From: DUSC01 sp964371125
GTDB lineage: Bacteria > Pseudomonadota > Alphaproteobacteria > Rhizobiales > Rhizobiaceae
Assembly (NCBI GenBank): GCA_964371125.1
Contig: CAYJMY010000204.1
Coordinates: 1-8,511 of the forward strand
DNA length: 8,511 bases
Direction of reading: 5' to 3'
This document shows positions 1-5,598 of this stretch, piece by piece. The notes under the pieces are model-generated. The model made no database searches. It saw only the letters and a list, made by a program, of their open reading frames with translations, and was not told where the DNA came from. Positions within the stretch are counted from its first letter, which is position 1; the number at the start of each line of letters is the position of its first letter. The translations under genes and the position numbers were made by a program.

Positions 1-372
1 TGGATCGGCGGGCTCGATGCCGCGCCGATCCTGATCCTGCTCGCCTTCGTCGTCTTCTACCTTCTGCTCGGCGCCGTGATGGACAGCTTTGCCGTCATGG
101 TCATCACCGTGCCGGTGGTGACGCCGATCATCCTCGGCCTCGGCTACGACATCCACTTCTGGGGCGTGCTCATGCTCGTGATCGTAGAACTGGGGCTCAT
201 CACGCCGCCCTTCGGCATCAACCTTTTCGTCATCAAGAGCCTGCGGCCGGACGTCCCTCTCGGCAGGGTTATGAAGGGTGTGATGCCGTTCATCGCCGCC
301 GATGTCGTCAAGATCGTGCTGCTGATTGCTTTCCCCGCGATAGCGCTGTGGCTGCCCTCGACCATGCGATAG
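1..372 (+). CDS. dctM: TRAP transporter large permease subunit (DctM), C-terminal part
   Basis: The frame is open from the first base of the window to a TAG at 370-372, giving 123 residues without their N-terminus. They are almost entirely hydrophobic, with about three membrane segments: near residues 8-24, 38-70 and 97-117. The loop around residues 63-72 reads ELGLITPPFG and is followed by INLFVIKSL, the signature of the C-terminal half of DctM/SiaM-type permeases. DctM proteins usually have about 425-450 residues, so roughly the last 30 percent is present. The protein forms the ion-coupled channel in the inner membrane and works with a small DctQ subunit and a periplasmic binding protein. 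Those partners would lie to the left, outside the window. It may or may not pair with the binding protein at 3410-4417, which is on the other strand. Family is certain; substrate is unknown. Confidence 0.93.
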   Translation, partial: WIGGLDAAPILILLAFVVFYLLLGAVMDSFAVMVITVPVVTPIILGLGYDIHFWGVLMLVIVELGLITPPFGINLFVIKSLRPDVPLGRVMKGVMPFIAADVVKIVLLIAFPAIALWLPSTMR

Positions 373-379
373 CCGCCGG

Positions 380-1330
380 TCAGGCCATTGCATTGTCAAC
401 GAGTTGATCGACATTCCCGTCGGCGAGGAAGCCAGCGGCCAGGGCTTTCAACGGGTTGAGGGGCGGCATTCCGGCAAACAACCTCTCGAGCGAGGGATCC
501 GGTTCAAAAGTGATGCCTTGCACCGCATCCGGCCCGAAACGCCGCCCCAGCGCGGCGACGACGTCGCCGATCTGCGCATGCAGCGCGGGAAGCTGCCAGA
601 CGCGCGACGACGGCATCCCGTCTTGCCGGAGCCTCGCAGCGTGGAGCAGGTTGTCGACGCAGACGCGACGCGACATCCACCAGGAGGCGGCGCCCGGCCG
701 CACCGGGCAGACATAGGGCTCGCCCGTCCTCGCCTTGTGAAAGATCTGGCTCATGAACGCCGAGCCGTGTCCGGTCTCGGCCGGGGGCCGGGGGACTATG
801 CCGGGCAGCCGCACGCTGCGCGCGTCGATCGCCCCGCGCCGCGACAGGTCGGCCAGATGAATCTCGGTCATGAGCTTGTGGGCCCCGTAGCTCATCGACG
901 GGCGTGGCAACGCATCCTCGCTGAACGAGGCCGCAGGCAAAGGACCGTAGACGGCGATCGTACTGGCGAAGACGACGAGGGGACGCTCGCGCGCGCCTTC
1001 CCGCGCCGCCAACCGGCGGGCGATGCCGGCGGGGGCTGTCAGGTTGATCGCTTCTCCCCCATCGGCGCGTTTTTCGGCGGCCGCGCCGGGTACGCTGGCG
1101 AGATGGAACAGGACATCTACCGGGCTCTGCAGAAGCGCGTCGAGGTAGATCGGATCGGTGAGATCGCCGCAATGCCAGCGCGCGAAGCCGGGCAGCGCCA
1201 TATCCGAGGCCGCGCGGTCCGCCAGGATCAGTTCATCAACGGCGACGCCCAGCGCGCCGCGATCGTCCGCCAACCGGTGCGCAAGGCCGTCACCGACGAA
1301 ACCCGACGCGCCGGTGACGACGATCCTCAT
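380..1330 (-). CDS. NAD-dependent epimerase/dehydratase family SDR, D-erythronate dehydrogenase (DenD)-like
   Basis: 316 residues. The N-terminus shows the Rossmann glycine motif TGASGFVG (G7, G10, G13). The extended-SDR catalytic set is present: S123 in FASTIAVYGP and the YxxxK pair Y148/K152 in SYGAHK. The C-terminal part, with RLPGIVPRP near 174-182 and MSRRVCVDNLLHAARL near 219-234, resembles D-erythronate dehydrogenases, NAD-dependent oxidases of four-carbon sugar acids. That substrate is an inference from resemblance; another hydroxy acid or a ring-cleavage intermediate is possible. I chose the ATG at 1330 because the Rossmann strand begins there. An upstream in-frame ATG at 1438 would add 36 residues read through the cupin gene. 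The chosen start overlaps the cupin stop codon (ATGA, 1327-1330) and has no good Shine-Dalgarno sequence, which suggests translational coupling. It is the last gene of the minus-strand block and ends 7 nt from the dctM stop. Confidence 0.85.
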   Translation of the reverse strand: MRIVVTGASGFVGDGLAHRLADDRGALGVAVDELILADRAASDMALPGFARWHCGDLTDPIYLDALLQSPVDVLFHLASVPGAAAEKRADGGEAINLTAPAGIARRLAAREGARERPLVVFASTIAVYGPLPAASFSEDALPRPSMSYGAHKLMTEIHLADLSRRGAIDARSVRLPGIVPRPPAETGHGSAFMSQIFHKARTGEPYVCPVRPGAASWWMSRRVCVDNLLHAARLRQDGMPSSRVWQLPALHAQIGDVVAALGRRFGPDAVQGITFEPDPSLERLFAGMPPLNPLKALAAGFLADGNVDQLVDNAMA

Positions 1331-1935
1331 CGGCGGGCCGCGTTCCGCCCCTGCAGCGCTTCCGCGATGTCGGGCGAGTATCTGGCGTCGACAAGCACGA
1401 AAAGCACTCGCGCCGGCGCGCCGGAGCGGTTGGCCCATGCGTGGTTCGTGCCGCGCTGGACGACAACTGTGCCCCGCTCCAGTTCGACTTCGCTGTCGTC
1501 TAGCACCAGCGTAAGGCGTCCCTCGAGAACGACGCCGTAGTCGATCGTTTCGGTCCGATGCATCAGCGGGTGAGGCGAATCCTCCTTCACCGTCGAGGCG
1601 GAGGCGTCGCCCATGGATGCGAAGTGCTCGCCNNNNNNNNNNTCGCCCATCCGCGCCGCGACGGTTGCCAGGAGTTCGTCGGTGTCCGGCGGAATTTCCA
1701 CGATGCGGACGCGCGTCCCGTGGCGCGGCGGCGGCAGCATCAGCGGGCCGGCGGTCGGGTCCTCGCCGTTGTCGATGACGGGCGGTGCGCCGGAGGTCGC
1801 CCAGACCTCATGGAAGAAGGTTCCGGGCACCGTCGGCAGCTCGACCGAGGTCGGTAACGGCCCTTCGCTGGCGACGACGGCCTTCCCTGTGGCGTCATGG
1901 CCGGTGACGACGCGGCGGATCGGTGGAAAGTTCAT
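1327..1935 (-). CDS. cupin domain protein, contains a 10-N assembly gap
   Basis: About 202 residues as assembled, four of them unknown (98-101) because of the N run at 1633-1642. The frame is the same on both sides of the gap. The N-terminal half starts MNFPPIRRVVTGHDATGK and is of unknown function. The C-terminal half (about 120-185) is a single cupin barrel. Motif 1 is HPLMHRTETIDYGVVLEG, with likely metal ligands H126 and E129 and perhaps H122. Motif 2 is GTVVVQRGTNHAWAN, with H165 and N169. Related proteins lie next to catabolic genes, but I know no established reaction. It could be a metal-dependent enzyme or a small-molecule sensor. The start is well defined: AGGAGGT at 1941-1947, 5 nt upstream, overlapping the Rieske stop codon. 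It follows the Rieske gene by 3 nt and overlaps the SDR gene by 4 nt. Confidence 0.85.
   Translation of the reverse strand: MNFPPIRRVVTGHDATGKAVVASEGPLPTSVELPTVPGTFFHEVWATSGAPPVIDNGEDPTAGPLMLPPPRHGTRVRIVEIPPDTDELLATVAARMGXXXXGEHFASMGDASASTVKEDSPHPLMHRTETIDYGVVLEGRLTLVLDDSEVELERGTVVVQRGTNHAWANRSGAPARVLFVLVDARYSPDIAEALQGRNAARR
1633..1642. other. assembly gap of ten N inside the cupin gene
   Basis: Ten N at a place where the coding frame continues on both sides. The plus-strand flanks are ...CTCGCC and TCGCCC..., so the 5-mer TCGCC occurs on both sides. Collapsing the gap and one copy of the 5-mer removes 15 bp, keeps the frame and gives ARM-GEH-FASMGD. The gap is therefore probably a scaffolding placeholder, not real missing sequence. 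Confidence 0.95.
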
Positions 1936-1938
1936 GAA

Positions 1939-2334
1939 TCACCTCCTGAAGCCGGGCGCATATTCGCCCTTCACCCAGACCCGGCCGTCGCGCAATTCGA
2001 TCTCGACCGGCGTCAGGCTCTGGCCGAGGCATGGGCCGAGCACGCAGCCGCCGCTGGCGATGTCGAAGAGCGCCCCGTGCGCGAAGCACATGATCCGTTC
2101 GCCCGACGGTTCGAGGAACTCGTCCTTCTTCCACGCCATGCGCGCGCGGTCGTAGTGCGGGCAGTGATTGCGCCAGGCATGCACGAAATCGCCGCGCCGC
2201 ACGACGAACATCGTGTCGCGCCCCTCGCCCAGCGGGTCGAAACCGCGTGACCTGCCGTCGGCGAGGTCTTCGAGGCGGCAGAGCGGCTCGGCGATCTCGC
2301 GAGGTTCGGCTCTGCGGCGCTGCGCGGCGCTCAT
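1939..2334 (-). CDS. Rieske [2Fe-2S] domain protein
   Basis: 131 residues forming one Rieske domain. The cluster ligands are visible as C58-P-H60 and C83-F-A-H86 (CPHYD and CFAHGALFD). The spacing between the two boxes, 22 residues, is longer than the 15-17 usual in Rieske ferredoxins and ring-hydroxylating oxygenases. A GGCVLGPCLG loop follows with two further cysteines, C97 and C102. There is no catalytic oxygenase domain, so the protein should act as an electron carrier or a subunit. I chose the ATG at 2334, which lies 2 nt after the stop of the dioxygenase gene. The longer in-frame start at 2445 would add 37 low-complexity, arginine-rich residues read through that gene. The Shine-Dalgarno sequence is weak, so translation is probably coupled. 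Its place right behind an extradiol dioxygenase suggests a role in reducing that enzyme or another oxygenase of the pathway (inference). Confidence 0.88.
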   Translation of the reverse strand: MSAAQRRRAEPREIAEPLCRLEDLADGRSRGFDPLGEGRDTMFVVRRGDFVHAWRNHCPHYDRARMAWKKDEFLEPSGERIMCFAHGALFDIASGGCVLGPCLGQSLTPVEIELRDGRVWVKGEYAPGFRR

Positions 2335-2336
2335 CC

Positions 2337-3281
2337 TTAGCCCTGCTTGCCAGGGGGCGGCCCGCCCGGGGCCCACTTCTCGACGTTCTCGAAAAGGAAG
2401 AGCTGTGCGGCTTCGGCCGACATCGGCGTCTCGCGCTCGGTCCACTCGCCGTCATGGAGGTCCATGTCGGCGTCATACTCGACATGCGTGCCGAGCGGCG
2501 AGTTGAAGTACCAGAACCAGTTCGATCCGAACTTGTGCCGGCCGGGGCCCCAGAAGCTCTCGTAGCCCTTCTTGACCATGCGCGAACCGGCCAACATCAA
2601 TTCGGTCGGACCCTGCATGTGGAAGGCTAGATGCTCCAGACCCTGCATGTAGGCCGGCGTCTGGATCATGAACAGAACGTGGTGGTCGAAGTTCGACTGG
2701 GGGCGAAGGAACGGCCCGGTGTTGGTGAACTTGTCGGTAATGACGAACTTGAGACGCTCGATGTAGAACTTCGCCAGCCGCTCCATGTCGGGAACGAAAT
2801 AGACGATGTGCGACAGGGTACGCGGCTTGGCTTCGGCGTCCTGGTTGGCGCCGAGCACGTTGGCGGGGCGGCCCGGCTTCGCGCCGGGACTGTTGATCAT
2901 CTCGGCCGGCAGGTCGAGCTTGCGCCGCGTCGTGACGCGAAAGCCGAGCGCGAAGTCGAGATCGTCGCGGCATGACAGCGAACCGTCGACCTCGCGTACC
3001 ACGTCGCGGTCCTTGCCGAGTTCCGCCGCGATCTCCTCCAGGGTCTCCTGGTCCTCGACGCCATAGATCGTCTTGCGCAACATCGACGCCGTTGGCAGCG
3101 GTTTGGGCAGGGAGGGGTCTTTCCGCTTGCGGATCGTGATGCCGGTGCCGTCGAGCGCGTGATAGCTGCCGCCGGCCTCGGTCCTGTTTGCCTCGTCGAG
3201 ACCATAGTCGATGAGGAAAGCGCGGCAGGCATCGAGGTCGTCAACGCCGAAGATGAGTTCGTCCGGCCCAATTATGCGCAT
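2337..3281 (-). CDS. VOC-family extradiol ring-cleavage dioxygenase (catechol 2,3-dioxygenase / BphC type)
   Basis: 314 residues, two VOC (glyoxalase/dihydroxybiphenyl dioxygenase) modules. The first is about 3-120 (begins RIIGPDELIFGVDDLDACR) and has lost metal ligands, as usual. The second is about 154-275. It carries the full type I extradiol set: iron ligands H158 (TLSHIVYF), H217 (GLEHLAFH) and E268 (GTHVEYD), and second-sphere residues H200/H201 (FDHHVLF), H249 and Y258. The spacings H249-Y258-E268 (9 and 10 residues) equal those of H241-Y250-E260 in BphC as I remember it. This supports a working Fe(II) ring-cleavage enzyme acting on a catechol-like or dihydroxylated substrate in the cytoplasm. 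The exact substrate is unknown. GAGG lies 11 nt before the start, a long spacing. The gene follows the TRAP binding-protein gene after 128 nt and is followed by the Rieske gene after 2 nt. Confidence 0.88.
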   Translation of the reverse strand: MRIIGPDELIFGVDDLDACRAFLIDYGLDEANRTEAGGSYHALDGTGITIRKRKDPSLPKPLPTASMLRKTIYGVEDQETLEEIAAELGKDRDVVREVDGSLSCRDDLDFALGFRVTTRRKLDLPAEMINSPGAKPGRPANVLGANQDAEAKPRTLSHIVYFVPDMERLAKFYIERLKFVITDKFTNTGPFLRPQSNFDHHVLFMIQTPAYMQGLEHLAFHMQGPTELMLAGSRMVKKGYESFWGPGRHKFGSNWFWYFNSPLGTHVEYDADMDLHDGEWTERETPMSAEAAQLFLFENVEKWAPGGPPPGKQG

Positions 3282-3321
3282 AACGTCATGATCCTCAAAG
3301 TCGTGCCGGCCCCGGTCCCTG

Positions 3322-3360
3322 GGCGCGCAAAACCATCAGCCGGCAGGCTCGGCGCGCAAA
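3322..3360. repeat. 10-bp direct repeat flanking a small dyad in the dctP-dioxygenase gap
   Basis: GGCGCGCAAA occurs at 3322-3331 and again at 3351-3360. Between them lies a small inverted repeat, AGCC-GGCA-GGCT (3338-3349). This is in the 128-nt gap (3282-3409) between the stop of the binding-protein gene and the start of the dioxygenase gene. I see no convincing promoter and no T-rich terminator in the gap. The element could be an RNA-processing or stability site that sets unequal expression of the two genes, or chance in GC-rich DNA. Confidence 0.35.
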
Positions 3361-3409
3361 CGGACAATTCTATACGGCGGACGCGGTCTTGCCGGGCCCG
3401 CGGCGGTGG

Positions 3410-4417
3410 TCAGTCTGCCTTGGCAGCGTCGAGTTCTTCCTTGAACATCTTGACCAGTTCGGCGCCGCCGGGCGCGCGCTCGACGAAGCCTGCCTCGATG
3501 GCCGGCAGCATCTTCTCGCGCACGGCCGCTGTCTCTTCGGGCGTCGCGTGCGTTACCGTGTGCTTGCCGCCGGCCTCGACCATCTTCATCGCGCCGGATT
3601 CCCATTCGTCGACGAATTTGCCGAAGGTCCGGCTTCCCTCGCAGCCGGAGTGCTTCTTAAGCGCGGCCTGTGCCTCCGGCGACAGCGAATCCCACCTGGC
3701 CTTTGCCATGAAGACAACGCCAGCAGCACCGCCCAGCGGCATTACGTGGTGGTCGGTCGTGACCTCGTTCAGGCGGAAGGCGGGGAATGCGGTGAAGTTG
3801 ATGATCGTACCTTCGGCGGTCCCACGCTGGAGGCCTTCGTACATCTCGGTAATGCCGAGCGAGAGCGGCGCACCGCCGTAAGCGCCGACGATCGCTGCCG
3901 ACGCAGGCGTGGTCGTGATGATCTTCTTGCCCGCGATGTCTTCAAGCTTCGCCGCAGGCAAGCCGTTCATATGGAGGGAGGCCTGCGGAAACTCGACCCA
4001 CAGAAGCGGGACGATATCGCCGAGCGCCGGCACGAAGGCCCCCTTTTCGCTCATGCGGCAGACTGCGACCGAACCCTGCTCCGAGCTGTCCACCAGGAAG
4101 GGGAGCGTCGCCACGAGCGTTGGCCCGAACTTGCCCGGGTTCTGGACCGTAAGGCCCCACGAGATCTGCACGACGTCGTCGATGACGCGATCATAAAAAT
4201 TGGTGTGGTTGGCGATGGTCGGGCCGTGGCGCAACTCGATCGTCACCGCGCCGTTCGAGTCCGCATTGACGCGCTCTGCCCAGGGCACAAGGAAGCCAGC
4301 ATTGATCGGATGCTGTTCTGGGTTTGTGGTGGCAAAAACAAGCGTCTCCTGAGCGTTTGCAACGCCCGCCAGTGCCATCACGACACCTGAAAGCAGCGCC
4401 TTCATGAACGTCTTCAT
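3410..4417 (-). CDS. dctP: TRAP transporter periplasmic substrate-binding protein (DctP family)
   Basis: 335 residues. Residues 1-22 form a Sec signal peptide (MKTFMKALLSGVVMALAGVANA, cleavage after ANA). The mature protein starts QETLVFATTNPEQHP and follows the DctP fold: VPWAERVNADSNGAVTIEL near 44-62, the hinge region GKKIITTTPASAAIVGAYGG near 163-182, EMYEGLQRGTAEGTI near 191-205, and SLSPEAQAALKK near 245-255. It binds a solute in the periplasm and delivers it to a DctQM membrane complex. No DctQ or DctM gene is adjacent on this strand. The position normally held by the carboxylate-binding arginine (in G-x-K-x-R) reads I167 here. Two cysteines in the mature part, C120 and C259, could form a disulfide. 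I chose the ATG at 4417 because GGGAGG (4423-4428) precedes it by 5 nt and the signal peptide begins there; a longer start at 4504 would spoil the signal peptide. It is the first gene of the minus-strand block. Confidence 0.92.
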   Translation of the reverse strand: MKTFMKALLSGVVMALAGVANAQETLVFATTNPEQHPINAGFLVPWAERVNADSNGAVTIELRHGPTIANHTNFYDRVIDDVVQISWGLTVQNPGKFGPTLVATLPFLVDSSEQGSVAVCRMSEKGAFVPALGDIVPLLWVEFPQASLHMNGLPAAKLEDIAGKKIITTTPASAAIVGAYGGAPLSLGITEMYEGLQRGTAEGTIINFTAFPAFRLNEVTTDHHVMPLGGAAGVVFMAKARWDSLSPEAQAALKKHSGCEGSRTFGKFVDEWESGAMKMVEAGGKHTVTHATPEETAAVREKMLPAIEAGFVERAPGGAELVKMFKEELDAAKAD

Positions 4418-4422
4418 GCGAT

Positions 4423-4428
4423 CCTCCC
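4423..4428 (-). promoter_or_regulatory. ribosome binding site deciding the dctP start
   Basis: On the minus strand GGGAGG stands 5 nt before the ATG at 4417. It selects this start over the upstream ATG at 4504 and the next in-frame ATG at 4405. Confidence 0.75.
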
Positions 4429-4479
4429 TCTGCGAACGGGCCTTCCTGTCGGCACCCATTACGAGGGTCACGCTACACA

Positions 4480-4539
4480 CCGTGCATGCTTTCAGGAAAT
4501 CCAATGATGGAATGCCATCTATTGAAACCTTGAATGCAT
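4480..4539. promoter_or_regulatory. lysR-dctP divergent control region with recurrent ATGC-type words
   Basis: The 179-bp region between the two divergent start codons (4418-4596) holds CCGTGCATGC (4480-4489) and TGAATGCAT (4531-4539). Near-identical words stand before the flavoprotein gene: CCGTGAATGC at 5520-5529 and TGAATGCAT at 5523-5531. A further shared word, ATTACGAG, lies at 4458-4465 and 5571-5578. A possible lysR promoter is TTGAAA (4522-4527), 17 nt, then TCTTGT (4545-4550); its -10 box is poor. The words are visible facts; regulation by the neighbouring LysR protein is inference. Confidence 0.45.
4502..4524. promoter_or_regulatory. dyad, likely LysR-family operator
   Basis: The left arm CAATGATGG (4502-4510) and the right arm CCATC-T-ATTG (4515-4524) form a nine-base-pair inverted repeat around AATG, broken only by one extra T at 4520. 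It also fits T-N11-A (T4505 to A4517), the loose consensus of LysR-type binding sites. It lies 84 bp upstream of the dctP start and 72 bp upstream of the lysR start. This position fits a site for both autoregulation and activation of the divergent gene. Confidence 0.5.
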
Positions 4540-4579
4540 GTCCGTCTTGTGGCTCAGTGCGGCGGCGTACCGACGGAAC

Positions 4580-4587
4580 GGGAGGAG
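4580..4587 (+). promoter_or_regulatory. ribosome binding site deciding the lysR start
   Basis: GGGAGGAG lies 9 nt before the ATG at 4597. It favours this start over the in-frame ATG at 4534, which would add 21 residues without family character. Confidence 0.7.
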
Positions 4588-4596
4588 CAGGCGGCG

Positions 4597-5514
4597 ATGC
4601 GCTTCAAACGGCTTGACCTCAACCTGCTTGTGGCCCTGGACCACATGCTGCGCCTGCGCTCCATCTCGCGGGCGGCCGAGCAGATGAACATGAGCCAGTC
4701 GGCGATGAGCAACGCGCTGACGCGACTGCGGGAGTATTTCGACGATCCGCTGCTGGTCCAGGTGGGCCGCCGGCTGGATCTGACGCCGCGCGCGCAAGCC
4801 ATGCAGGACCTGGTGCGCGATATACTGGTCCGGGTCGACGCGGCGATTTCCTCCGACACCGAGTTCGACCCGGCCCAGTCGAGCCGCGAATTCTCTATCC
4901 TGCTGTCGGACTTCACCATGCAGGTGCTGATGCCGCACGTGCTCCGCCTGGCCTATGCGGCATCGCCCTCTATCCGCTTCCGTCTGCTGCCCCAGCAGAC
5001 CTTTCCCTATCTCGAACTGGACCGTGGGGAAGCGGACCTGCTGATCGCGCCGAAGGTGTTTTCGTCGCCCGATCATCCGAGCATGGCGTTGTTCGAGGAC
5101 GAGTACTGTTGCCTGGTGTGGAAGGGCAGCCGGCTGGCGGAGGGTCCCCTCACCGAGGTGGATTTCATCTCGGCCGGCCATGTGCGCATGGTGCCCAGCA
5201 CCGGCGCAAACTCGTTCGAGGACCAGTTCCTCGAGAAGCGCGGGATTTCACGGCGCATCGAAGTCAACTGCTACAGCTTCACGGCACTGCCGTACCTCGT
5301 GCTGGGCACGGACCGCATCGCGACCGTGCACGGGCTGATCGCACGACACGCCATGTCTCACCTGCCGCTCGTGCGCCACCCGCTGCCGTTTCCCTGGATC
5401 GCGCTCGACGAGGTGCTCCAGTGGCACGGCCATCGAAGCCGGGATTCAGGCCTCATCTGGCTGCGCGACGTCTTCAGGAAGGCAGTCGGGGAAATGCTGT
5501 CCGCGCCGTCGTAA
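4597..5514 (+). CDS. LysR-type transcriptional regulator (NodD-like subgroup)
   Basis: 305 residues, the usual length of the family. The N-terminal winged helix-turn-helix spans about 1-65. It opens MRFKRLDLNLLVALDHML, with recognition region SISRAAEQMNMSQSAMSNAL at residues 22-41 and DDPLLVQVGRRLDLTPRA after it. This start closely resembles NodD and its relatives. The C-terminal part (about 90-300) is the periplasmic-binding-protein-like effector domain (FSILLSDFTMQVLMPHVLRL near 105-124). It should bind DNA as a dimer of dimers and respond to a small molecule, probably the pathway substrate or an intermediate. It is divergent from dctP and lies 84 nt upstream of the flavoprotein gene on the same strand, so it is the natural regulator of both arms. 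Family is certain; targets and ligand are inferred. Confidence 0.93.
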   Translation: MRFKRLDLNLLVALDHMLRLRSISRAAEQMNMSQSAMSNALTRLREYFDDPLLVQVGRRLDLTPRAQAMQDLVRDILVRVDAAISSDTEFDPAQSSREFSILLSDFTMQVLMPHVLRLAYAASPSIRFRLLPQQTFPYLELDRGEADLLIAPKVFSSPDHPSMALFEDEYCCLVWKGSRLAEGPLTEVDFISAGHVRMVPSTGANSFEDQFLEKRGISRRIEVNCYSFTALPYLVLGTDRIATVHGLIARHAMSHLPLVRHPLPFPWIALDEVLQWHGHRSRDSGLIWLRDVFRKAVGEMLSAPS

Positions 5515-5519
5515 TGATT

Positions 5520-5542
5520 CCGTGAATGCATCTCATCCATTC
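5520..5542 (+). promoter_or_regulatory. candidate operator upstream of the FAD monooxygenase gene
   Basis: The 84-bp gap between lysR and the flavoprotein gene contains CCGTGAATGC (5520-5529), TGAATGCAT (5523-5531), and an inverted repeat GAATG (5524-5528) / CATTC (5538-5542) with a 9-nt spacer. The first two words recur in the lysR-dctP region. This suggests separate control of the hydroxylase-hydrolase pair by the same protein. Confidence 0.4.
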
Positions 5543-5548
5543 TCTTGA

Positions 5549-5587
5549 TTTCCCAAATTGCCCGGCAGTGATTACGAGCCTGGGAAA
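5549..5587 (+). other. inverted repeat in the 5' leader of the FAD monooxygenase gene
   Basis: TTTCCCA (5549-5555) can pair with TGGGAAA (5581-5587), enclosing 25 nt. The right arm touches the Shine-Dalgarno sequence GGGAGGAG (5588-5595) of the next gene. If transcribed, the hairpin could affect ribosome access; it could also be a short read-through barrier after lysR. There is no T tract, so it is not a classical terminator. Confidence 0.35.
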
Positions 5588-5598
5588 GGGAGGAGAAC

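Noticed and set aside
404..1540. 378-codon open frame on the plus strand
   Set aside because: It is antisense to the SDR and cupin genes, is arginine-rich and has no recognisable family; the minus-strand proteins have clear catalytic motifs.
3369..3374. -10 box TATAGA on the minus strand before the dioxygenase gene
   Set aside because: No acceptable -35 box stands 16-18 nt upstream.
3389..4390. 333-codon plus-strand frame over dctP
   Set aside because: It is antisense to a binding protein with a signal peptide and the full DctP pattern; the composition is typical of a shadow frame.
4519..5181. 220-codon minus-strand frame over the LysR gene
   Set aside because: It mirrors a complete LysR protein and has no domain or ribosome binding site.
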